From the NCBI GenBank assembly GCA_963556255.1, contig OY744613.1:45688291-45752290 (forward strand): 64,000 bases of DNA, read 5' to 3'. How positions within the stretch are numbered: position 1 is the first letter of the stretch; each line of letters starts with the position of its first letter. This DNA comes from Allolobophora icterica (lineage: Eukaryota; Annelida; Clitellata; Crassiclitellata; Lumbricidae). Positions 28,173 to 36,682 of this stretch are shown here, in pieces. The notes under the pieces are model-generated. The model searched no databases. It was not told where the DNA came from and saw only the letters and a list, made by a program, of their open reading frames with translations. Made by a program: the position numbers and the translations under genes.

Positions 28173-30271
28173 CTAGTGTTCTAACAGCAGGGCTACTAAG
28201 TTCTTTAGGTTTTCCCGGTCTAATTTGTCTGTTTGTTTATTTTTAGATTTTATATGCCAAGGAGCAGGGAATTTGGAGCTGATCAGTAGGTTGCGTATAG
28301 TTTTTCCATTTGTAAATGCTATCATAGGTTTGCTACTGAAACAGGGATGTAGTTCAGGATTTTCACTAATAAATTCATACCAGAGCTTATCAAGTGTTTT
28401 TCTAAGTATATTATTCCTATCGTATTTATTTTCATATACCAGTATTAGAATAGGTTTATCTATTTTGTTACCTTTATTCCTATAAGCAAATAAGGAAGCT
28501 CTATCAACATGGCTAAGTTTCTGAATTGCTTGATTTAAAATGGGGTCTGGGTATTTCCTTAGTTTAAAGGCGTTTTTCATGTTTACAACTTGGGATTCTA
28601 GGTCTGAAGGCTCAGAGACAATTCGTTTCAATCTTAAAAATTGGCTAAATGGTATCGAATTCTTAATGTGTGGGGGGTGGTTACTGAAAAAATTCAAATA
28701 CAATTTTTTATCAGTAGGTTTAGTGTAAATGGATGTTTGAAGGCTGTTATTAACTTTAATAATTTTGACATCAAGAAATGGTATTTCTTGGGTGGACTGA
28801 TTAAGGGTGAATTTGAAATTTGGGTGAAACTTATTTAGGGTGTTGAAATATTCAGTAAGTGCCTCTTGGGTTTTGTTCCAGATGCCGAACAGGTCGTCTA
28901 TAAACCGGTCGTGGTCCCAAATACTGTCAGGATAAGTATTGTTAAATTTTTCGAAAAATTTAAACATGACTATATTAGCTGCTTGGACGGATGATGAGCC
29001 GCCCATTGTAAAACCTTGAATCTGTTTATATAGACCACCACTAAACGTAAAATAACAGTTTTTCAAAGCGAATTGTAGTATCTTCTTTAGGAGTACAGAT
29101 GGGATGGGTTTTATGTCTATCTCAAAAAGTTCCCAACATTTTAATGTCTTTAAGTAGTGTTCTGTTATGAAATCTATGCCTAAGTCCAGAGGAATATTGG
29201 TGTATAGGGATTCTACATCTAGGGTAACCAGTATGGTGTCTTCCTTGATTTGTTTGCTGTATTTCTTTATTTTATTCAAGAAATCAGTGGTATCCTTTAT
29301 TAAATTAGGAATTTGAGTTTCTCCGATCTTGAGCAGTTGTTGTAAATATGTGTGCAGTCTGTTAGTTAAGCTACTACACTGCGAGATTATAGGTCTGATA
29401 GGATTTCCTTTTTTGTGTAATTTAGGGAGCCCATAGATTTTGCCTTGCTCGTTCTTGACATCATAGAGCCAGTTATACTGTTTCTTCGTTAAGAAAGGTT
29501 TCAATTCATTTATTAATGCATAGTATTTTAGGATCAAGTTTTCCTCCTTCAACGTGTCCTCTGTGACGTTTAAATATGTGGCATTACTATGTAGATGGGT
29601 AAGTATCTTATTTTCATATTCTGATGTGTTCATAATGACAATCCCTCCCCCTTTATCTGCCGGTTTTATAACAATATTTATGTTGTTTCTAAGGTTGTTT
29701 AGGGCCTTCAGTTCGTTTTTACTAATATTGGAGGTGTTTTTGTATTTTTTGGAGATACTTTTGATCTCGTACTTAAGTCTGTTACAAAAAGCATTAATAG
29801 AGGCATTAGGCTTAGGTGGATACCAAGTACTAGAGATTTTGATAGGATCAATTTTAGTGGTTTTTTGTTGGGCATTTTTCAAATAGTTATTTTTTTCAAA
29901 CTTATTAGTAGTCCCTAAATTCTTATCAAAAAACAACTTGATTTGAAGTTTTCTTTCAAATTTATCTATCAAGTCTATATTTTTATTCAAATGGTTGGTC
30001 TTTTCGTTCGTATGAACAAAATTTAGTCCCTTATTTAGGACAATGGTCTCATAATTACTCAGTTTATAACTGGAAATGTTGTTTATGCAGGAATTTTCTA
30101 GGGTTTCTAAATTTCTACTAAGGAAGATTTTATATTTACTTGATCTTATTTTACGCTTAAGGCCAAATCTATATCTTACACTCCTGAAGTCTGCTGTGTA
30201 GTTAGATGATAAGATAGTTCCTGAGTCATCCTTGGTTTTCTGGCATGTTTTCTTAAAGGTTTTCGGCTGAC
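28173..30271 (-). CDS. Penelope-like reverse transcriptase, no GIY-YIG domain visible
   Basis: An open frame of about 700 codons without a clear ATG (a TTG at 29990 and upstream codons stay open to 30271), so the 5' end is probably truncated. The N-terminal part has LNKGLNFVHT, typical of Penelope-like elements. Reverse transcriptase blocks follow: KPADKGGGIVIM, YGLPKLHKKGNPIRPI, VTLDVESLYTNIP, GFTMGGSSS, RFIDDLFGIW (catalytic DD) and EIPFLDVKI, then YTKPTDKKLYLNF. The protein ends 40 residues after a FAPWHIKS-type linker with no GIY-YIG endonuclease. It lies inside copy C and probably inserted later. Confidence 0.82.
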
Positions 30272-30476
30272 GTCAGGTCTGCACCCCGGCTGGGTCGTCA
30301 AATGGATCAGGAATTGATGTCGGAACCGAATGCTGACCGTCGGTCACACACCCAGGAGGAGCAAAATTGGTAGTTTTGAGAGTCATGGCGAGGTTTGGCG
30401 GTCCCATCAGTGCATTTCAGATTTTTTGATTTGTAGCAGTGTGTGTTAGCTAACAGAGAGATTTTTTAATAACAAT

Positions 30477-30722
30477 ATGGAAGAAACAAGTAATTTTCTA
30501 CGTTCCCTGGTGAGGGCAAGGCGCACTTCAAGAGGGCGTTGCCAAACATTACTTGTAAAGAAATTAGGCGAAAGGAGGCGCTCGAAGGCAAAAATTCAGC
30601 GTTTGCAACAAGCAATCAGAATAGCGACGGAGGAATTGCTTTCTGAGCAGATTAATCTTCAGACCATTGAAGAGGACGCGAGAATCTTGACAGAGGCCGC
30701 GAATAATGGAAGCGATGATTAA
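30477..30722 (+). CDS. Small basic/acidic coiled-coil ORF, unknown
   Basis: An 81-residue frame. The N-terminal half is Arg/Lys rich (RRTSRGRCQ, ERRRSKAKIQR); the C-terminal half is a Glu-rich helix. It is divergent from the Penelope-like gene. A short hairpin (AACCCA...TGGGTT, 30722-30740) directly follows its stop. I recognise no family. It could be part of the Penelope-like element, a viral accessory gene or chance. Confidence 0.25.
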   Translation: MEETSNFLRSLVRARRTSRGRCQTLLVKKLGERRRSKAKIQRLQQAIRIATEELLSEQINLQTIEEDARILTEAANNGSDD

Positions 30723-30832
30723 CCCACACTGTTGGGTTTTAGATTTCAGGTAATGAACACCAACCTGTTATATTTTTTATTTTCAAAAAAAATAAGTAAA
30801 AAAATTAGATAGCTATTCATTTAAGAAAACAA

Positions 30833-31402
30833 AAAAAACTAAATCAGCCGCTGTTAGGATTAGACAGTGCCAGTCCCAAGCCTGGGAAAATGATGAGGGA
30901 AAAATAATATATTTGTGGATATAGAGGCCAGCTGCGAAATAAGCAGGTATACCCTGTCGAATAAGCAGTCGCGGGCCAACAGTGGCAAGGCTATCAGGGC
31001 GCGGTATGGGATGTGGGTGGCACCGCATCCTATGATAAAAGCTGCAGATGCTCTATGACGGTCATGTGACAAGGCGAGTACAGGCCGCCTTTAAATAAGC
31101 CTGAAGCCCTCGCTGCCTTGCGAGTAGGTGCTTGCACCAAAGGCTAGGTTCCAAACCGAAAGGGGTTGACGTCAGGAAGGGCATCCGGTTGTGAAACTTT
31201 GCTCCAAAATCTTCTATTGATCTTCATAAACAAGTGGAAGAGAAGGATCCGAGTGGCTGACCCCTCTCCAAAGAGGGATTAATTCGAGCCTGAAGGGAAA
31301 GAAGAGTACTGTAAAAACTAAATAAATCAGCCGTTGCTAGGAGATTGGCAGTGCCAGTCCCAAGCCCGGATGAATGATGAGGGAAAATAATATATTTGTG
31401 GG
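30833..31402. repeat. Pair of direct repeats flanking repetitive DNA
   Basis: About 85 bases at 30833-30917 (AAATCAGCCGCTG, CAGTGCCAGTCCCAAGCC, ATGATGAGGGAAAA) recur at 31317-31402 in the same orientation with about 10 percent difference. The DNA between includes GTCAGGAAGGGCATCCGG, a string common in animal retroelements. It probably represents two copies of one dispersed repeat or its long direct repeats. Confidence 0.6.
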
Positions 31403-31560
31403 ACGCAGTTCTGTAGTGGTATGTTCAGTGCCATGTAACTGGAGGGTTGCAGGTTCGAATGTACCTCAAGCCACTGCGTAGCGACTATGGACAAGTTGCT
31501 CACCTACAATTGTCCAACAGGTTGGTGCGTCATAAAAAAACCTGAATAGGAAAAACCTCT
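31400..31560 (+). mobile_element. Possible tRNA-derived SINE
   Basis: A polymerase III-like A box (TGTAGTGGTATGTTCAGTG, about 31414) is followed 35 bases on by a B box (GGTTCGAATGT, 31449-31459). The body downstream does not fold as a full tRNA, so a SINE head is more likely than a tRNA gene. Confidence 0.4.
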
Positions 31561-32064
31561 CTTTGGCCAACACACGCGATGTGGACCGACATGTGGCGAC
31601 GTTCCCGACGTGGTCCGCGTTATTAGGTCTCATTAGACCGAAGCTGACAGCCACATCGATGATGATGATGATAATGATAATGATGATGCTGACAACGATG
31701 ACTATATTATAATCATAATATCGATTTTTTTTTGGCGGAAAAAATCCTTAAATTTTATTCCATCCAACCGGTCCGGCACGCTTTCGATATGCTAGCATGA
31801 ACTGTATTAAGATTTACTATAATACACGACGATTATATCGATTTCAATTATAATCATCACCTTTTTAGAAAAGTACATGTATAATGGGGCTTTCAGCACT
31901 AAAAAACAGTAGATGGATAAAGTGCGTTTGGGGCCACCCCAAAATTATGACCCATTAAGGCCTTAGTAGCATTTTATTATATAATCATCCGCTTTCGTGA
32001 TACGGCGGTGGCGCACTGGGAACAACAACAGACTCACTACCACAGACACTATAGATAAAAACTT

Positions 32065-32670
32065 TTATGTTGAGGTTCGCGGGGAAGTCCCAGCGCTGGT
32101 TAGTTTCTTGATTAGTTCTGCCACCATCTGGTCTTTGCTTTGACTCGGCAACTCTTTTTTTCCATTCTTGCTTTGTATATCACGTTTCATCGTTCTATAT
32201 TTCTCCTCCTCTCCCAGAATAAGCTTATACTCTTCATCGCTAATAGCCGTGTCCTCCAACGCCCGAGAAATATGGTCATGAACTGTGTTTAATTTACTTT
32301 CCGCCAAAATACAAATTTCGTCGTGTTTTGAAGCTTTAGCAACAAAACTTCTACTAATAACATTTCCAATAATATCCAGAAAACTCGTCGCTATGGCTAA
32401 ACTCTCCACAACAATACCAGGAATAAAACCAATACCAGTGGCTAACATAGCTGCCCCACCCACCCCAGTTCCAAGACTCACCATAGCAAGGCCGGCCGAG
32501 GCCCCATTAGCAACATCCACAACCCTCTTATACTTTTTGCACAGTTGTCCTCGACTTATCGCCTCTGACCTCAGGAAGGCTTCTATTTCGCCGATCTTCT
32601 GCAAGCGAAATGTTTGCGACGTTGTGTCTGACAAAATTCTTGACTCCGTAAGCGTTGGGTACAAAGACAT
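32065..32670 (-). CDS. Coiled-coil protein with hydrophobic core (copy C)
   Basis: A 201-residue homologue of the 7363-7881 gene. The N-terminal charged helix carries FRLQKIGEIEAFL. The middle is Gly/Ala/Ile rich (about residues 50-100) and could be membrane associated. The conserved helix KHDEICILAESKLNTVHDHIS, EDTAISDEEYKLIL and YRTMKRDIQSK closes the domain. In copy C it is the last viral gene toward the left repeat. The start follows CTATAAAAACC. Confidence 0.7.
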   Translation of the reverse strand: MSLYPTLTESRILSDTTSQTFRLQKIGEIEAFLRSEAISRGQLCKKYKRVVDVANGASAGLAMVSLGTGVGGAAMLATGIGFIPGIVVESLAIATSFLDIIGNVISRSFVAKASKHDEICILAESKLNTVHDHISRALEDTAISDEEYKLILGEEEKYRTMKRDIQSKNGKKELPSQSKDQMVAELIKKLTSAGTSPRTST

Positions 32671-32675
32671 GGTTT

Positions 32676-33230
32676 TTATAGTTGCTCTATCAGTAACGTT
32701 ATGTTTAAGTCGATAGATGAAGTACTTTCAATGCCTCTCTTTTTGCCTTCAATTCTAAAACTCGTTTGTCCTGGAATGAATATTGCCCTAGCTACATCAA
32801 ATTGCCCACTTGAAATATCGACTGTACGATCGATGCTACCACCAGCAGTTGCCGGTGCTATAACGCGAACTGTTGCATCACCACCGCAAACACCAAAGAC
32901 TGTAAGCTTCCAGAACCCGCCCTCTAACGAAACCCCCTCATTGGTGGTTTGCAAACTTATACACGGAAAACGCGCAGCGGTCAATGGAAGAGTTTGCCAC
33001 GCACTCGTGGTTACAGTTCCGGCCGCCGTATAGATATCGCGGCTGTGGTTATCGTCAGACACGAAGTCGATGTGCTGTTGAGGCACCGCGGTCAATAGCT
33101 CTGCGGTGGGCTTCGGGATGTCGTACCCCCAGTGGCCTACATCACCTAGACTGTCTATGCTGTATTTGCACATGTCTATTTCTCCGTGTTGACGGAGATA
33201 CCCCCGAATCTTATAGTGCGTGTCAGCCAT
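32676..33230 (-). CDS. Putative structural/spike protein, unknown (copy C)
   Basis: A 184-residue protein found only in copy C. It is short on charged helices and rich in beta-type sequence: SLEGGFWKLTVFG, then ATVRVIAP, then RTVDISSGQFDVARAIFIPG, then SIDLNITLLIEQL. This resembles a small jelly-roll head or spike-associated protein. It is immediately downstream of the fibre gene (6 bases between), so it could cap or accompany the fibre. No family recognised. Confidence 0.5.
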   Translation of the reverse strand: MADTHYKIRGYLRQHGEIDMCKYSIDSLGDVGHWGYDIPKPTAELLTAVPQQHIDFVSDDNHSRDIYTAAGTVTTSAWQTLPLTAARFPCISLQTTNEGVSLEGGFWKLTVFGVCGGDATVRVIAPATAGGSIDRTVDISSGQFDVARAIFIPGQTSFRIEGKKRGIESTSSIDLNITLLIEQL

Positions 33231-33236
33231 ACTTTT

Positions 33237-35719
33237 CTATACTACTGACTGTCCCCCGTGTCTAAAATATGTATAGATCTGAAAGTGGGATATTCCAAAA
33301 GCAGCTCGTGGTGGGCTGGTGGCCAAGACCATCAACCTGATTCCTTTGTATACTCCTTCATTAGTGAAGGTGAACTCTTGTGCAGAATTAGTCAAAGTGG
33401 CAGTGGAGAAAATGAGACCACTGAGTGCCATTCCTACTCCAGGACCGGTGGGTTGAATTCCTTCGAATGTCCAGGACGTGATACGTGGTGCAGTAGGACT
33501 AGATCCCCCAGCCAGACTAACCTTCCATGCTTGCACAGTCGTCGGGCATTCAATCTGTAACCAAGTCCCACTAGCCCCACTATCTCCTCTCGATGTGGAC
33601 GCCGTCTTCCACTCACCTCTCACACCCGAGTTGAATGCCATATGAGGCGGGTTAGTGGGTAAAGATTCGTTGGCTGAGGCAATAAAACCCGTTTCGGAAA
33701 CGTTTCTGGATAGGGGCGGAATGTGGCCACTGTAGTTGAGAATCTTGATGTTCGTCGCGTATCGCCTTTCATTAGCTATCTCACTGTCTACATACCGCTT
33801 GTTAGTCAGGTACCATGGTCCCGAGGGCGCCGTATCATTATTCGTAGTGGCGATGGTGATCAGCCGCGTCACTTGTTTAAAACTCACAGCGTCGCTATCG
33901 GATCCTGAAATTTCTGTTGGGAGTCCAGTCACTCTTTTGCCACCCATAGCCAGATCACCGGTCATGGTACTGCCGGATTTGAACACGCATGCGCTCCTAA
34001 CGATAACATCTTGCTCGTTGGCATATCTCTTAGCGGCGTCAGCTTTCTGGTCCGCATAGAGTCTAACGGAAGCCCCAATATCAGCATTTTTCACGTCAAC
34101 GTATCGTTTATTTGCCACATGCAACGGTTCTGTTGGTACTCTATCACTCTTTGTCATGTTGTCGGCGATCAGCTTCGATACTTGTGCCATACTCGCCGCG
34201 TCGCTTTCGGACGTTGCTGCGCTCGTAGGGAGCCCGGTAACTCTTTTACCGCCCATGATTAAATCACCAGTCATTGCATCACCAGCTTTAAGCACGCATG
34301 CGCTCCTAACGATAACATCTTGCTCGTTGGCGTACCTCTTAGCAGCTTCAGCTTTCTGGTCCGCATAGAGTCTAACGGAAGCCCCAATATCAGCATTTTT
34401 CACGTCAACGTATCGTTTATTTGCCACATGCAACGGTTCTGTTGGTACTCTATCACTCTTTGTCATGTTGTCGGCGATCAGCTTCGATACTTGTGCCATA
34501 CTCGCCGCGTCGCTTTCGGACGTTGCTGCGCTCGTAGGGAGCCCGGTAACTCTTTTACCGCCCATGATTAAATCACCAGTCATTGCATCACCAGCTTTAA
34601 GCACGCATGCGCTCCTAACGATAACATCTTGCTCGTTGGCGTACCTCTTAGCAGCTTCAGCTTTCTGGTCCGCATAGAGTCTAACTGAAGCTCCAATCTC
34701 AGCGTTTTTCGCGTCCACATACCGTTTGTTAGTCAAGTACTTTGGTCCCGCCGGCGCCGTATCATTATTCTTAGTGGCGTTGCTGATCAGCTGCGTCACC
34801 TGTTTCGAACTCGCGGCGTCGCTATCAGATCCTGGAATTTCTGTTGGCAGCCCAGTCACTCTTTTACCACCCATGGTCAAATCACCAGTCATAGAATCGC
34901 CGCTTTTGAGCACATGCCCGCCTCTTACGATAGCATGCTTCTCGTCCACATATCTTCTAGCGGTGGTGACCTTCTCATCCACGTACTGTCTGTAAGAAGC
35001 GTCGCGAGAATCTACATACCGCTTATTCACCACATGCAACGACTCCGTGGGTGCTCTATCGAGTTTTACTAGAGCGCCAGCGACCGCTGTTGACACTTGT
35101 TTCCAACTCGCTGCGTCGCTATCGGATCCTGAAATTTCTGTTGGGAGCCCAGTAACTCGGTGGCCACCCATAACTAAACTTCCAGTCATTACGCCGCCAT
35201 ATTTGAGCACGCACGCATTCCTGACGATAACACTTTGCTCGTTAACATAACTTTTAACAATAAGGTCCTTGTCATCTGCATACTGCCTAACGGAATCTCT
35301 CAGCCCCGCATTCTTCTCGTCCGTGTACTGCCTGGCATCGATAACCTTTTGGTCTGCATGATTTTCGGCCGCGGTCGCCTTCTGGTTCGCGTATCTTACC
35401 ACTTGTGCCCAGCTCGCTGCGTCGCTTTCAGACGCTTCTGCGTCTGTGGGCAGCCCGGTAACTTTGTGACCACCCATTTTTAGAACGCCAGACATCGTTC
35501 CACCGGTGATTTGTAGGTTGTCCTGATCTACGATGTCTCCAGAGGCTTTTGTCGCGGCGTCCGTGTCCATCGTGGGCGTCCCTACGTTTGTCAGCCGAAA
35601 ACCTCCAGCCGATAGAATCCCAACATGGTATCACCAGCCTTGTGGACGAGCCCAGTGGCGCTTATCTGCCCCCCTCCCACCCCACCTCCACCGTCTCTTC
35701 CAAATTTATCAACCGGCAT
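33237..35719 (-). pseudogene. Long repeat fibre with F5/8 type C-like head, N-terminal frameshift (copy C)
   Basis: The N-terminus (MPVDKFGRDGGGG) starts at 35719 after TATATAAAA, then a frameshift near 35615 separates it from a 777-residue frame. That frame has six shaft units of about 103 residues, each with MTGDLxMGGKRVTGLPT, SDxDAAS and NKRYVD. Units four and five are almost identical. The last about 160 residues (WKTASTS, WLQIECP, AWKVSLAGG, WTFEGIQP, FQIYTYF) look like a discoidin / F5/8 type C sugar-binding fold. The role is attachment. One missing base explains the break. Confidence 0.7.
33985..34660. repeat. 309-bp near-identical tandem repeats in the copy C fibre
   Basis: Two complete units and the start of a third share long identical strings at a 309-base period, for example GATAACATCTTGCTCGTTGGC near 34003, 34312 and 34621. 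Because 309 is three times 103, gain or loss of units keeps the frame and changes shaft length. Confidence 0.9.
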
Positions 35720-35747
35720 TTTTATATACAAAAATGGTGACGGAAGT

Positions 35748-36188
35748 CTAACATAGGTCAAGCACGATGTCTTCAAAATTCTTTCCGGCAGCGAGCTCTC
35801 TTAGCACGAGCAGACAGAGATGACCACATACCACATCATCGGGCCCCTGCAGCTGAAACGTTTGAGTTCTTATGGAACGGTTTAAATATCGAGAAATTTC
35901 GAGAGGCGGATCCAGCCCATAACTGTCAAAATAGACGGCTGTAGGTCCATCTATCCAATAGGCAACCCAGTGAGTACCATCGCCCGAACCAGAATCTAAA
36001 TTAACAACTCCACACTCCTTCTCACGAGCCACGGCGGGCAGACCATCTCGCATGAAAACACCGCGGAAATGCGGCAGCGCCCCGGCAACTTTCTCTATAT
36101 CGAAGTTGCTAAGAGGTTTTAGTTTTTTTTTGTCCGATGTAGAGACCCGATCCTTTACACATTGGGCAACAACCACAACGAGTCTCAC
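35748..36188 (-). CDS. Adenain-like protease (copy C), overlapping the pX-like gene
   Basis: A 146-residue adenain-like protease with HFRGVFMRDGLP, ECGVVNLD, THWVAYW (His), YFDSYG (Asp) and VVCGHLC (Cys). Homology to copies A and B begins at about residue 27 (LSNFDIEKV). The first 26 residues overlap the end of the pX-like gene by 80 bases in another frame. No ATG lies between, so it either starts at 36188 or is made as a fusion through slippage at a nine-A run (36123-36131). It is followed at 28 bases by the fibre. Confidence 0.75.
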   Translation of the reverse strand: MRLVVVVAQCVKDRVSTSDKKKLKPLSNFDIEKVAGALPHFRGVFMRDGLPAVAREKECGVVNLDSGSGDGTHWVAYWIDGPTAVYFDSYGLDPPLEISRYLNRSIRTQTFQLQGPDDVVCGHLCLLVLRELAAGKNFEDIVLDLC

Positions 36189-36627
36189 GCCCGAGATATA
36201 AACCAGTCCCGCGGACCTGGGCCTCGAGTTCGCGATTGTGACGCGCCGCCTCCGCCAGTGCAGCGTCGCTGGCCTGTTTGCTTTGCACAGCCTTTACTAC
36301 CCCAGCGGTCCCACCAGCCACGGCACCCGCCGCGGATAACCCACCAAAAATCAGTGGGAGGAGAGCCAGTAGTGGAAGAAATCCGCCTGATTTTGTCATC
36401 TTTTTCAATTGCGTTTTGGTGAATCTGAGCTCCATGCCAACGCATTCCGAAATCTTCTTCACTATTCGGGCGGCTTGAACTTTTGTGAGCGCTAGCTTAT
36501 CGTTTCCGCGAAGCTGGCCATGAGTGAGCCGGATCGTGGCGCCAGTGCCGGCGCGCGCAGCTTTAGCCAATGTTTGCTTTTGCCCTTCGGTCAGTGAAAG
36601 GCCGAACGCAACGTATTCAGTTTTCAT
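36109..36627 (-). CDS. pX-like core/membrane protein (copy C)
   Basis: A 172-residue homologue of the pX-like family, with TGATIRLTHGQL, LTKVQAARIVKK, ELRFTKTQLKKM and a hydrophobic Gly/Ala/Leu segment (GGFLPLLALLPLIFGG). The C-terminal part has GTGLYLG and GSGLYIG repeats around a Cys cluster (CGCCPMC). It lacks the PFxNIPxLGxLL end of copies A and B, and instead stops inside a poly-A tract shared with the protease frame. The start follows GCAAAA rather than TATAAA. Confidence 0.68.
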   Translation of the reverse strand: MKTEYVAFGLSLTEGQKQTLAKAARAGTGATIRLTHGQLRGNDKLALTKVQAARIVKKISECVGMELRFTKTQLKKMTKSGGFLPLLALLPLIFGGLSAAGAVAGGTAGVVKAVQSKQASDAALAEAARHNRELEAQVRGTGLYLGRETRCGCCPMCKGSGLYIGQKKTKTS

Positions 36628-36682
36628 TTTTGCAAAAAATATATCTAGAAGGGGGCCATTTTTCTAAATGTGATTATGGGAA

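Noticed and set aside
31414..31470. tRNA gene
   Set aside because: A and B box-like strings are present but the cloverleaf cannot be drawn convincingly; a SINE head is more likely.
33985..34660. CRISPR-like regular repeats
   Set aside because: The repeats are 309 bases long, coding, and in frame; no short repeats with unique spacers exist, and the DNA is from an animal.
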